From contig CANLMX010000015.1 in the NCBI GenBank assembly GCA_947492385.1, forward strand, positions 1 to 46,461: a stretch of 46,461 bases of DNA, given 5' to 3'. The DNA comes from Planctomycetaceae bacterium (lineage in GTDB: Bacteria; Planctomycetota; Phycisphaerae; Phycisphaerales; SM1A02). The translations under genes and the position numbers were made by a program. Each line of letters begins with the position of its first letter. Positions within the stretch are counted from its first letter, which is position 1. Shown here piece after piece: positions 22,814 through 31,176 of this stretch. The notes beneath the pieces were generated by a model. That model was not told the DNA's origin. It saw only the letters and a program-made list of their open reading frames with translations, and made no database searches.

Positions 22814-22853
22814 GGGATCCGGAATGATAGGCGGGGGAGCGGCAGGCGCGCGC

Positions 22854-23129
22854 TCAGTTCTTCGGCGCGTCCGGCAGGCGTTCCCACGTGGCCGAGTCGC
22901 GTTCCACGGGCCGCGGCCGGGGCTGGCTCCAGACGCTCTCGTCCCGGCCGATGTTGGCCTCGTGGACCTCGACCTTGCTGGCGGATGTCCCGCTGACCCC
23001 GACGACGTGCCGGTAGCAGCCGGCCAACGAGGCCACGGCGATCGCGGCAACCACCGCGGCTGCGGGCGAACGGGGAGTAGGACGGTCGGTGCGGGTCGGA
23101 GGGCGGTGCATGGAGTGCCTCACGGACAT
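22854..23129 (-). CDS. Small predicted lipoprotein
   Basis: ATG 23129 shares one base with the STAS gene stop (TGATG); a second ATG at 23111 is also possible. The 91-residue product has a basic, Pro-rich start, then a hydrophobic stretch ending VASLAGC, a lipobox with the Cys at about residue 38, then [19 protein letters not shown] and a polar, Arg/Pro-rich tail. No known family was recognised. It sits between the STAS gene and nuoB on one strand. Confidence 0.6.
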   Translation of the reverse strand: MSVRHSMHRPPTRTDRPTPRSPAAAVVAAIAVASLAGCYRHVVGVSGTSASKVEVHEANIGRDESVWSQPRPRPVERDSATWERLPDAPKN

Positions 23130-23500
23130 CAGCGCGCGACGAGCGCGTCGAGTTCCTGCTGGCTGCGGGCGAACTCGTACAGGCGGTCGACCCGCATCAT
23201 GCGGAACAGGTCGACGAGGTGGCGGTTCATGCCGAACACGACGGGGCGGATGCCCCCCTTCTCGGCCATGTTGCGGAGGTCGACGCACGTCCCGAGCCCC
23301 AGGCTCGAGATGAGCGAGACCTCCGAGAGGTCCAGCACGAAGCACCTGCCGCGCTCGGTGGCCGCGAGCCGCTCCGCGATCGCATCGCGGACCTCGGCCG
23401 CCTCGGCCTGCCCGATGCTCGGCACCACGACGCGGGCCACCAAGTGGCCCGCGGGGTGCGAGAACTCGACGAACTGCGGCGCGTCGCCGGTGTCGTGCAT
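23129..23500 (-). CDS. STAS-domain anti-sigma factor antagonist-like protein
   Basis: The 123-residue single-domain protein contains RCFVLDLSEVSLISSLGLGT, the STAS core where the phosphorylatable Ser of SpoIIAA-type proteins sits (SLISSLGLG), followed by LRNMAEKGGIRPVVFGMNRH and LFRMMRVDRLYEFARSQQEL. Such proteins switch partners by Ser phosphorylation. No cognate serine kinase/anti-sigma gene is adjacent. Start and stop are joined to neighbours by TGATG overlaps on both sides (23500 and 23129), so it is likely translated with the YihY-like gene upstream and the lipoprotein downstream. Confidence 0.87.
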   Translation of the reverse strand: MHDTGDAPQFVEFSHPAGHLVARVVVPSIGQAEAAEVRDAIAERLAATERGRCFVLDLSEVSLISSLGLGTCVDLRNMAEKGGIRPVVFGMNRHLVDLFRMMRVDRLYEFARSQQELDALVAR

Positions 23501-24795
23501 CACGTGAGTGTAGTCCCGGCGTCCTTCCCGCCCACCCCGAGCGTGGACGCACCCGCGCTCCCCAGCTGCGCCTCGCGGAGCATGGAGGCGACGGGAGAAC
23601 GGCCGATCGCGTCCTCGCCGGCGCATTCGGCCTGGGCGGCGCGCAGGACATCCGCCACGGCAATGGCCGACGGCGGCCGCGCAGGCAGGTACGCGTCGCC
23701 TTCCGTTCGGACCAGGAAGCCCGCGCGCACCTGGGCCTCGAGCACCTCGCCCGCGAGGCGGTCGTCGATGCACAGGCGCGTCGCGATCGCCTCGCGCGTC
23801 ACGGGATGGCCGGCGCGCCACTCGTCCGCGGAGGCCTCCATCGCCGCGACCGACAGCACCGGGTCGGGCGCGATGCCGTCGATGCACGCCATGCCTGCAT
23901 CGAGCCCGCGCAGCCGCACGGTCTGGACGATCGCCCCGATCTCGAGGCCTCCGAGCACCGCCATCCATACCACCCACATCCAGAACATGAATACCGGCAC
24001 CAGGCCGAGCGACCCGTACAGCCGGCTCATCCCGAACGCATGCTGGAAGTACGCCCCGAGCAGTCCCTTGAGCAGGATGATGACGGCGGCCGCCGCGAAT
24101 GCGCCGAACGCCGCGCCGTGCGCCCGCACGCGTCCCGCGGGAACGATCATGTAGACGAGGAACAGCAGCACCCACAGCACCGCGATGTCCCACGCCGTGC
24201 CGAGGAGCCGGACCGCCCATCCGATGGTCGGCGCTCCGTCCGCGCTCCGCAGGATCGACGAGAGCAGGGGGATCGCGGCAAGCAGCAGCGGACTCGCCGT
24301 CAGCACGAACCAGTAGAGCACCACGCGCCGCACCCACGAGCGCCCCGCACGCGCGCGGCAGATGCGATTGAAGCTCAGTTCGATGCTCGTCATCAGCCAG
24401 ATCGCGCTCGTCACCGTCACCGCGACGCCCACCCACCCGAGCGCGCTCAGGTCGATCTCGGAGGCCTGCGTCACCAAGGTCTCGACCCATGCGCCGAGCG
24501 CGACGGGCCCCTGCGCCGTCCCGTCCCCGGGCGGGACGATCTGCATTTGGTCGAGCCCGAGCGAACGGATGAACCCCGCGACGAACGGCGCGAACTCGCT
24601 TCCCATCAGCGTCTTCGCCACCAGCGTCACCACCACCAGGATCGGGATCAGCCCCAGCAGCGTCTTGTAGGCCAGCGCCGATGCCATGGCCGGGAGGTCG
24701 TCGTGGACGATCCGTTTCCAGAGGAGCCTCGCGATGCGCAGCGCGCGCATCGCGGCGTGCGTGGGATGCAGCGCGGCGCGGGATGCGAAGTTCAT
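23500..24795 (-). CDS. YihY/BrkB family (UPF0761) inner-membrane protein
   Basis: The product is 431 aa. The N-terminal DDLPAMASALAYKTLLGLIP segment is the family hallmark. About six membrane helices follow, including SALGWVGVAVTVTSAIWLMT, WFVLTASPLLLAAIPLLSSI, AWDIAVLWVLLFLVYMIVP, and a later AFGAFAAAAVIILLKGLLGA with FMFWMWVVWMAVLGG. IELSFNRICRARAGRSWVRR between helices 2 and 3 is typical. The last ~130 residues are a soluble extension with a winged-helix-like part (HPVTREAIATRLCIDDRLAG). Family members are sometimes called RNase BN by historical error; the true role is unsettled. It is the first gene of a TGATG-linked set. Confidence 0.88.
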   Translation of the reverse strand: MNFASRAALHPTHAAMRALRIARLLWKRIVHDDLPAMASALAYKTLLGLIPILVVVTLVAKTLMGSEFAPFVAGFIRSLGLDQMQIVPPGDGTAQGPVALGAWVETLVTQASEIDLSALGWVGVAVTVTSAIWLMTSIELSFNRICRARAGRSWVRRVVLYWFVLTASPLLLAAIPLLSSILRSADGAPTIGWAVRLLGTAWDIAVLWVLLFLVYMIVPAGRVRAHGAAFGAFAAAAVIILLKGLLGAYFQHAFGMSRLYGSLGLVPVFMFWMWVVWMAVLGGLEIGAIVQTVRLRGLDAGMACIDGIAPDPVLSVAAMEASADEWRAGHPVTREAIATRLCIDDRLAGEVLEAQVRAGFLVRTEGDAYLPARPPSAIAVADVLRAAQAECAGEDAIGRSPVASMLREAQLGSAGASTLGVGGKDAGTTLT

Positions 24796-24817
24796 GCCCG
24801 CAGTCTATGGCCCGCGC

Positions 24818-26725
24818 TCAGCGCGTCACGAACACGCCCCAGCGCGAGTTGCCGTTGTCACGGCCGCCTTCACCGGTGACGCGCCGCTCGCCGTCGCGCT
24901 TGCCGGTCGAGAATCGATTGGGACCCACGCGGTCCACCAGGATCCCAAAGCTCGTGCACTGCCCCGAGTCCCAGTGGTACCGATTGTCGTCGGCCTCTCC
25001 CTGGCTGCGCCCCGTGGCGCGGTACGCATCGGCGCCGTCGAGGTCGACGAGCATGCCGAGCGCCTGCTGCGCGGCGGCACCCTGCGAGAGCCCGTCGGCG
25101 CGGTACGTGTCGTCGCCCGCGCGGTCCACGAGCACGGCGGCCGCCATGTCCCACGCGGCGCCCTGGCCCGCGGCCGTCATCGACCAGTACACGTCGTCGC
25201 CCCGATCGTCGAGCAGTGCACCGAATGCCTGGTGCGCCGCGGTGCCCTGCGCGTAGCGGTTGCCGCGGAAGAGGTCGGACCCGGCATGGTCGTGCAGGGT
25301 GCCCAGGCCCAGGAAGTAGCCGCAGCCTTGCCCGAACTCGCCGCACTCGTAGCGGTCTTCGCCCGCGAGGTCCAGGAGCGTCGCCACGCCGCCGGGTGCG
25401 CCCAGCGATCGGAATCCGTATCCGCACGCCTGCGAGAACGATGCCGACACGGCGGCCGTGCCGTATGCGCTGGGTGCCGTGCCGTCGGCGCGGTAGCGGT
25501 CGTTTCCCGCGCAGTCCACCAGCAATGCCGCGCCCACGGGACCCGCAGACGCCTGCGAGTGAAGGTCGGACGCGTAGGAGTCGTCGCCCGATTGGTCCAT
25601 GACCGCGCCGATGCCACCGATGGCGCTTGCGATGGTCCATGTGCCGCCCTCGTACGAGTCGTTGCCTGCGCGGTCCAGGAGCATCGCCACGCCCAGCACC
25701 GCGCCGCCGAGTCCGTTGCGCCCGCACGCATAGCGATCGTTGCCGGCGCGGTCGTCGATCACGCACACGCCTCCGGCCGCGCCGGCTGCACCGGCAAGCG
25801 CCGCGCCGGTGGCCGCCGTGGCATGCGCGTCGTCGCCCGCGACATCGACCACGAGCCTGCTCCCCACCGCGTCCGAGGGCCATTCGTAGCGGTCGTCGCC
25901 GCCTGGTTCGAACACCGCGGCGATGCGCGACATGTCATAGCGGTTGGGACCGAGCCCGCCGACCACCAGCCATCCGAGTTCGGGCACCGGCTGCGCGGTC
26001 AGGATCGCACCGTCCACCGCGCCCGCCAGTTCGGGCGGCAGTTCCTCCGGCGCAAACGCGGACCAGTCACCCATGAACGCCAGTTCCTCGTCGAAGTGCG
26101 CCACGGCGCGGACCAGCAGCTCGCGGTCGATCGCCGGGAGCGCGGCCGCGGCCTGGCGCGCCGCGGGCGAGGGAGCGCGGTCGCCGGCCGTCGAAGGGGT
26201 CGCGTCCAGCAGCGCGCGCGACCATGGCACGGGGTCGGCCGGGACGCCTGCCGCGTCGAGCGCCTGTCGGACCCACAGGTTCGTGGGATTGAGCAGGAAG
26301 TCGAGCGCGAAGATGGCGCGCTGGGGCTCGCTGACCTCGAGGATGCTGCGCTGCGGGGGCGGCGCCCAGTTCACGCCGAACGCACGCGCCGCGTGGCGCG
26401 CGGCCGCCAGGAAGGGCCGGTCTGCCGCATCGCCGGCCGAGCTGGCGACCGCGCGAGCGAGCTCGGGAAGGGCGAACGGCCGCAGGAACGCCATCCGCAC
26501 CGGCACGGACGTCGCGCGCAGCGCGAACCGGGACGGCGCCGCTGCCATGAACGCGGACCAGCGTCGCACGTCGCCCTCGATCCCGCCCTCGCGCACCGTG
26601 TCGCCCACAGGGCTCGCTGGATCGAGCGGGGACACCAGTGCGTCGCCGGTGAGTGCGCCGCAGGGCCCGCTCCCGGCGGTGATCACGAGGACGGCGGCGG
26701 CGAGCGTGGGCATGCGCGAAACCAT
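24818..26725 (-). CDS. Secreted protein with ~11 tandem GD/ND-x-Y repeats, novel architecture
   Basis: I start at ATG 26725 (MVSRMPTLAAAVLVITAGSG), giving 635 residues with a signal peptide; ATG 26713 is an alternative four codons later. Residues ~25-260 are mostly helical and Ala-rich, with no family recognised. Residues ~271-611 are about eleven repeats of ~26-30 residues with consensus [DN]-D-x-Y, a turn often containing QG, A/G-rich middle, then G-x-L-[LV]-D-x-[AS]-G. Examples are NDRYACGRNGLGGAVLGVAM followed by LLDRAG, and DDTYRADGLSQGAAAQQALG followed by MLVDLDG. The Asp/Asn-rich turns could bind calcium and the periodicity suggests a beta-solenoid, but they are not the GGXGXDXUX repeats of RTX proteins. 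It diverges from the pseudouridine synthase gene with 25 bases between starts. Confidence 0.75.
   Translation of the reverse strand: MVSRMPTLAAAVLVITAGSGPCGALTGDALVSPLDPASPVGDTVREGGIEGDVRRWSAFMAAAPSRFALRATSVPVRMAFLRPFALPELARAVASSAGDAADRPFLAAARHAARAFGVNWAPPPQRSILEVSEPQRAIFALDFLLNPTNLWVRQALDAAGVPADPVPWSRALLDATPSTAGDRAPSPAARQAAAALPAIDRELLVRAVAHFDEELAFMGDWSAFAPEELPPELAGAVDGAILTAQPVPELGWLVVGGLGPNRYDMSRIAAVFEPGGDDRYEWPSDAVGSRLVVDVAGDDAHATAATGAALAGAAGAAGGVCVIDDRAGNDRYACGRNGLGGAVLGVAMLLDRAGNDSYEGGTWTIASAIGGIGAVMDQSGDDSYASDLHSQASAGPVGAALLVDCAGNDRYRADGTAPSAYGTAAVSASFSQACGYGFRSLGAPGGVATLLDLAGEDRYECGEFGQGCGYFLGLGTLHDHAGSDLFRGNRYAQGTAAHQAFGALLDDRGDDVYWSMTAAGQGAAWDMAAAVLVDRAGDDTYRADGLSQGAAAQQALGMLVDLDGADAYRATGRSQGEADDNRYHWDSGQCTSFGILVDRVGPNRFSTGKRDGERRVTGEGGRDNGNSRWGVFVTR
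24895..25912 (-). repeat. Coding tandem repeats, ~27 residues each, 11 copies
   Basis: The repeats are visible at the protein level: each unit starts at a [GN/D]-D-x-Y motif and ends in D-x-x-G. The DNA copies are diverged, so the array is old rather than a recent slippage product. One unit (about 25360-25500) is enlarged by an insertion with an extra SQACGYGF segment, and the second-last one is extended by DDNRYHWDSGQCTS. Confidence 0.7.
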
Positions 26726-26750
26726 ACCCGCGTGCCGATACGATGTCCCG

Positions 26751-27656
26751 ATGCGCCGTCGATCGTCACCCACCCATCCGTACCAGGACGACTCGCGCGG
26801 CCCGCGCATCCAGAAGGTGCTTGCGGACGCCGCGGTCGGCTCGCGTCGGGCGTGCGAGGACGCCGTCGCCGAGGGCCGCGTCACCGTCAACGGCCACCGG
26901 ATCGACGGGCTGCCGGCATGGGTCAACCCGGACGAAGACGACATCCGCGTCGACGGACGCCGCATCCGTGCCGCGCAGCGCAACGTGTACGTCATGCTCT
27001 TCAAGCCGAGGAGCGTGGTCACCACCAACAGCGATCCCGAAGGCCGAACGTGTGCCATCGACCTCGTCGCGCACCCGTCGAAGGCCCGGCTCTATCCGGT
27101 CGGACGGCTTGACCTCGACGCGTCGGGCCTGCTGCTCCTCACGAACGACGGCGAGCTTGCGAATCGGCTCACGCACCCGCGCTTCGAGATGCACCAGGGC
27201 TACGAGGTGACGGTGGGCGGCCGCGTCGAGGACGATGCGGTGGAGCGCCTGTCGGCCAGCCTCTTCCCGCGCGGCCGCGACGAGGTCGAGGGTGCCGCGG
27301 CCCAACGCTCCCACCTAAAGCTGCTGAAGCGCGACGCCACCCGCACCATGCTCCACATGGAGCTGCGCGAGGGGCGCAATCGCGATGTGCGCCGCATGCT
27401 CGGGACGCTCGGTCATCCCGTCAAGAAGCTGCGCCGCGTGCGGATGGGTCCGTTGCAGCTCAAGGGACTCCAGGTCGGTGAGTGGCGCGAACTCACGTCC
27501 CGGGAGCTTTCGCAGCTGCGCGAGCAGGCGTTCGCGACCCCGCAGCAGCGCGAGCGCCGCAAGCGCACCGCTCCGGCCGCGCGCGCCAAGCCTGATGCGC
27601 GCACCGCGCCCGCCGCGCGCACCAAGCCCGCTGCGCGCACCAAGCGCGTAAAGTGA
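26751..27656 (+). CDS. RsuA/RluB-family 23S/16S rRNA pseudouridine synthase
   Basis: ATG 26751 gives 301 residues. An S4 RNA-binding domain at ~15-75 (RIQKVLADAAVGSRRACEDA, EGRVTVNGHRIDGLPAWVNP) is followed by the catalytic domain: NVYVMLFKPRSVVTTNSDPE, YPVGRLDLDASGLLLLTNDG with the catalytic Asp, EVTVGGRVED, and LREGRNRDVRRMLGTLGHPV with the family R-x-x-M. RluB-type (23S) is the closest guess, based on overall length and the GRLDxxxxGLLLLTNDG motif. The last ~30 residues are a Lys/Arg/Ala/Pro tail with a repeated ARTKP-like unit, probably RNA-binding or disordered. The downstream FmdB-like start is within a few bases of the stop. Confidence 0.9.
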   Translation: MRRRSSPTHPYQDDSRGPRIQKVLADAAVGSRRACEDAVAEGRVTVNGHRIDGLPAWVNPDEDDIRVDGRRIRAAQRNVYVMLFKPRSVVTTNSDPEGRTCAIDLVAHPSKARLYPVGRLDLDASGLLLLTNDGELANRLTHPRFEMHQGYEVTVGGRVEDDAVERLSASLFPRGRDEVEGAAAQRSHLKLLKRDATRTMLHMELREGRNRDVRRMLGTLGHPVKKLRRVRMGPLQLKGLQVGEWRELTSRELSQLREQAFATPQQRERRKRTAPAARAKPDARTAPAARTKPAARTKRVK

Positions 27657-27664
27657 TGGATCCC

Positions 27665-27892
27665 ATGCCCCAGTACGAGTACGAGAACGACACGGACCAC
27701 GAGGTGATCACCCTGCTGCGCCCCATGCGGGACGCGGACACTCCCTTCGAGGATCCTGCGGGCAAGGGGCGCACGTTCCGCCGGCGCCACAGCGTGTTCG
27801 GGGTCGCAGGCTCCTCGGTCGGCGCCACGCACGTCCACTCGGGCCCCTCGTGCCCGTGCGGCAAGCCCGGTGGCGGTTGCGGTGCAGGGTGA
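27665..27892 (+). CDS. FmdB-like small protein with C-terminal Cys/Gly motif
   Basis: I choose ATG 27665, which gives 75 residues starting MPQYEYENDTDHEV, matching the MPxYEY start of FmdB-type regulatory zinc-ribbon proteins. An ATG at 27656 (TGATG with the upstream stop) is also possible. A second typical element is LLRPMRDADTPFEDPAGKG. The N-terminal Cys pair of FmdB proteins is absent; cysteines appear only at the end (PSCPCGKPGGGCGAG), which could bind metal differently. Its 3' end overlaps the proposed start of the next gene. Confidence 0.65.
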   Translation: MPQYEYENDTDHEVITLLRPMRDADTPFEDPAGKGRTFRRRHSVFGVAGSSVGATHVHSGPSCPCGKPGGGCGAG

Positions 27893-28667
27893 ATCCGTCG
27901 GGCAATCCGTTCCTCCGGTGATCCACGGCGTCGACTTCTCCGGGGCCGACTCGGGCGGTGCCGCCAAGATCCGCGTGGTGACGCGCGACCTTGCGGACCC
28001 GCGCGCGCCCGTGGTGCCCATGGGCCGCATGGACCGACGGGGCCTCGCTCGCGCGGTGCTGGCGTCGCGCGAGGACGGGCGCACGCACCTCTGGCGCGTG
28101 GACGCGCCGATGTCGGTGCCCCTCGAGATCGCGCGCGAGTTCGGCGTGGACGGATCATGGATCGAGGTTGCGCGCTGGATGGCGGCGCTCGGCTCGCCCC
28201 GCCACTGGCGCGGCACCGTGCGCGACCGCACGCGGCGCGAGCCGCGCCGTGCGTGCGACCGTGAGCTTGCGACCCCCATGGCGCCCATGAACCTTCGCGT
28301 GTTCAAGCAGACCTGGACCTTCGTCAGCGAGGTCCTGCTTCCGCTGGCGGAGGAGGGCATCCGCATCGAACCCTGCCACGCAGGCCTCGACGCGCGCGTG
28401 CGTGTGTGCGAGGGCTGCCCTTCCTCCGTGCTGCATGCGTTCGGCTGGCCACGCCGCGGCTACAAGGGCGCGGGTGAACCGCCTCGATTGCTCCGTGCGC
28501 AGCTGGTGCGGCGGCTCGGAGAGGCGGGCGTGGTCGTGCCGGCACCCCTCGCGGCCGAGGCCGAGCGCGACGAGGAAGGCGATCTGCTCGATGCGATGCT
28601 CCTCGTGACGCCACCCTTCGCGACCGCGCCGCCCGCGTGCGCCGACGTCGAGGGCTGGGTCTACTGA
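27870..28667 (+). CDS. DUF429-like protein (predicted RNase H-fold)
   Basis: The 265-residue frame starts at GTG 27870, inside the previous gene; GTG 27882 or GTG 27918 (VIHGVDFSG) are alternatives. Family-like features are HGVDFSGADSGGAAKIRVVT at the start, HLWRVDAPMSVPLEIAREF, RRACDRELATPMAPMNLRVF followed by KQTW, and VCEGCPSSVLHAFGWPRRGY followed by KG. These match DUF429-like proteins: an acidic G-[IV]-D-[FG] start, R-x-C-D before TP-x-P-x-NLR, and E-x-[CY]-P later. Such proteins are predicted nucleases of unknown substrate. The gene ends 88 bases before the kinase start. Confidence 0.75.
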   Translation: MAVAVQGESVGQSVPPVIHGVDFSGADSGGAAKIRVVTRDLADPRAPVVPMGRMDRRGLARAVLASREDGRTHLWRVDAPMSVPLEIAREFGVDGSWIEVARWMAALGSPRHWRGTVRDRTRREPRRACDRELATPMAPMNLRVFKQTWTFVSEVLLPLAEEGIRIEPCHAGLDARVRVCEGCPSSVLHAFGWPRRGYKGAGEPPRLLRAQLVRRLGEAGVVVPAPLAAEAERDEEGDLLDAMLLVTPPFATAPPACADVEGWVY

Positions 28668-28755
28668 GCGCTCGCCGACGGACCCATGCGCGCTCGCGCC
28701 GCGACGCCGGTGAGGGCTGGGCTCGACAGGCGCAGTGGAGGGGTACCATTTCGGG

Positions 28756-31143
28756 ATGCTTCCGGACCCGGCCCAGCCATCGGTCCCGGGGCCGGGGCTT
28801 CCGCAGTCGGCCGCCCCGGGAACCCGGACCTTCGGTGAACTCGACGCGTTGCTCGCACGTGCGGGCGCCGAGGTGCAGCGCGGCCTGGAGGAAGGGCACT
28901 CAAGGATCGGCCGGTACACGCTCGTCTCCTCGCTGGGCGAGGGCGGCTTCGGCACTGTTTGGCTTGCCTCGCAGGAGGAGCCGGTGCGTCGATTGGTGGC
29001 GCTCAAGATCCTGCGCCGCGATCCGGGCTCGCGGATGGTGCTTGCGCGATTCCAGAACGAACGACAGGCGCTTGCGCGCATGGACCATGCGAACGTGGCA
29101 TCGGTCCTCGATGCCGGGGTGACCGACGACGGGCGGCCGTGGTTCGTGATGCCCTACATCGACGGCCACCCGATCACCCAGTTCTGCGATGCCGCCCGCC
29201 TGCCGCTGCGCGAACGCGTGGAACTCCTGCTGCAAGCATGCGATGGCGTGCAGCACGCGCACCAGAAGGGCATCATCCACCGGGACCTGAAGCCCGGGAA
29301 CCTGATGGTGGCCCGGTCGCCGGACCGCCCGCGCACCAAGGTCATCGACTTCGGCGTCGCGAAGGCGCTCGAGCCCGACACCTCGCAGAGCATGCAGACC
29401 GGCGACGGACAGCGGCTCGGCACGCCGCAGTACATGCCGCCCGAGCAGTGGCTTCACGGCGCGGGCGTGGCCGACGTGCGCAGCGATGTCTATGCCCTGG
29501 GCGTGGTCCTGGGCGAGCTGCTTGCCGGCGGGCCGCCCACGCGCCTGCCTCGCACGCCGCTCGACGGGCCGTCCACGGTCCCTCCGGTGGAGTGGCTGGC
29601 CGAGTCCTCCCGGGAGCCTGGCGTCCTGGAGCGCGTCGCGGCCGCGCGCGGCTGCGCACCCGACGCCTTGATGCCGCAGCTGCAAGGCGACCTCGATGCG
29701 ATCGTCCGGCGTGCGACGGCGGCGCATCCCGAGGACCGCTACCCGACGGTGGCTGCGCTGGCCGACGACCTGCGGCGCTGGCTCGACGGACGTCCCGTGG
29801 CCGCGCGCGTGCTCGCGCCCTGGGAGGCGCTGCTCCGCTTCATGCAGCGGCGCCGGGTCGCGACGTCGCTCGGCATCGCGGCCACCGTCGCGGTCACGGT
29901 GTTCCTGGCGCTCTGGGTGCGCAGCGCGATCATCGCCGACCGCGCCGCGGCCGTCGCGGCCGAGGCGCGTGCGCAGCGCGACCGTTCGGTGCTCATCGCG
30001 CAGGCGATGGTGCAGGACGTCGTGTCGCAGTACGTGACGATCCGCTCGGATCCGGCCGCGGCCACCGCCGCATTCCGGCGCGTCGAGGGCATCATCGACC
30101 GCCTGGCGGGCGGCGATCCGCTGGTGGCCGGCCGACTCGCGGCGGTCATCGTGGATGCGCATGCGAATGTGTTCGACCGGCGCAGCGCGCTGACGCTGGT
30201 GCAGCAGTCGATGCGGCGGGTCCTCGAGGTCGATCCGCAGGGCGAGTCCGAGGCGTTTGCCGCGCTTGCCTCGCCCCTCCTGCGGCTGACCGTGAGCTCG
30301 GAGAAGCACATCGCCCCGGCGCTGCTTGCGCTCGAGGTCGCGCCCGCGATCCGCGACGGCGGGATGCAGTCCGCGAAGGTGCAGGAGTCGCTGCGCACGG
30401 GACTGCTCGAGGGCGTGCCGTGGCCGGCGGGATCGACGCAGTCGGACATCGGCGTGCGGCTGGCGCTCGCCAACCTGTACGCATCGCCGATCGAGGACCC
30501 GCGACGTGCGGCCACGGAGCTCGCGCTGCACCGGCTCGCGGTCCTCTCGAAGGGCGTGCCATCGCCCGACCTGAAGCCCGAGGCGTTCGCTGCCTATCGC
30601 CACATCATCGCGAACGAGCCCGCCGAGAGCGAGCGCCGGATCATCGCCGAGCTGCAGTGGGTGGTGCTCAGTTCCGTCACGGGCGACCAGGGGACGGACC
30701 TCGCGACGGCGCTCCAGTTCATCGCGGCACGTGCCGAGCACGCGTTCGGCACGTCGTCGCCGAAGTCGGTCAACGCCTATTGGAACCTCGCATGCACGTG
30801 CGCGGGCATCGGCGCATACCGCGACGGCCACATGAGCTTTCTCCGCTTCCTGTGGCCCGAGGTGCACCGCAGGCCCACCGACGACGGGCTCCGCCGCTGG
30901 TACCTCGCGTTCTTCGTTCCGATCGCGTACGAGGCGTGCGACTTCGAGAACGCCTATGCAGCCGGGATGCAGTTGCTGGCAGACGATTGGGCCGCAGGTC
31001 GCGACCAGTCCGACTCGATGGCGGTGATGGCGGCCACGGGGGTCGCGGGCGCGCTTGCCGAGCTCGGCGACGAGGACGGCGCCGTCGCCATCGAGCGGAC
31101 CTATGGCGTCCGCCGTGCCGCGACGCCGCAGCCGGAGCCCTGA
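28756..31143 (+). CDS. Transmembrane Ser/Thr protein kinase (PknB-like) with large C-terminal sensor-like domain
   Basis: I use ATG 28756 (MLPDPAQPSV), giving 795 residues. The kinase domain spans ~53-345 with GEGGFG (61-66), VALKIL with Lys84, IIHRDLKPGN (173-182) with the catalytic Asp177, KVIDFGVAK with Asp198-Gly200, and GTPQYMPPEQ (222-231) with the activation segment; all key residues are present. A membrane helix follows at ~369-388 (TSLGIAATVAVTVFLALWV). The remaining ~400 residues are helical, TPR-like and probably extracytoplasmic, a layout common in planctomycete kinases. It converges on an ECF sigma gene, with 33 bases between stops. Kinase-ECF pairs are known in this phylum, so this kinase is a candidate to phosphorylate the sigma factor. 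Confidence 0.93.
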   Translation: MLPDPAQPSVPGPGLPQSAAPGTRTFGELDALLARAGAEVQRGLEEGHSRIGRYTLVSSLGEGGFGTVWLASQEEPVRRLVALKILRRDPGSRMVLARFQNERQALARMDHANVASVLDAGVTDDGRPWFVMPYIDGHPITQFCDAARLPLRERVELLLQACDGVQHAHQKGIIHRDLKPGNLMVARSPDRPRTKVIDFGVAKALEPDTSQSMQTGDGQRLGTPQYMPPEQWLHGAGVADVRSDVYALGVVLGELLAGGPPTRLPRTPLDGPSTVPPVEWLAESSREPGVLERVAAARGCAPDALMPQLQGDLDAIVRRATAAHPEDRYPTVAALADDLRRWLDGRPVAARVLAPWEALLRFMQRRRVATSLGIAATVAVTVFLALWVRSAIIADRAAAVAAEARAQRDRSVLIAQAMVQDVVSQYVTIRSDPAAATAAFRRVEGIIDRLAGGDPLVAGRLAAVIVDAHANVFDRRSALTLVQQSMRRVLEVDPQGESEAFAALASPLLRLTVSSEKHIAPALLALEVAPAIRDGGMQSAKVQESLRTGLLEGVPWPAGSTQSDIGVRLALANLYASPIEDPRRAATELALHRLAVLSKGVPSPDLKPEAFAAYRHIIANEPAESERRIIAELQWVVLSSVTGDQGTDLATALQFIAARAEHAFGTSSPKSVNAYWNLACTCAGIGAYRDGHMSFLRFLWPEVHRRPTDDGLRRWYLAFFVPIAYEACDFENAYAAGMQLLADDWAAGRDQSDSMAVMAATGVAGALAELGDEDGAVAIERTYGVRRAATPQPEP

Positions 31144-31176
31144 GCCGAGCAGTCCCCAGATCCCGCGTTCGGCGCG

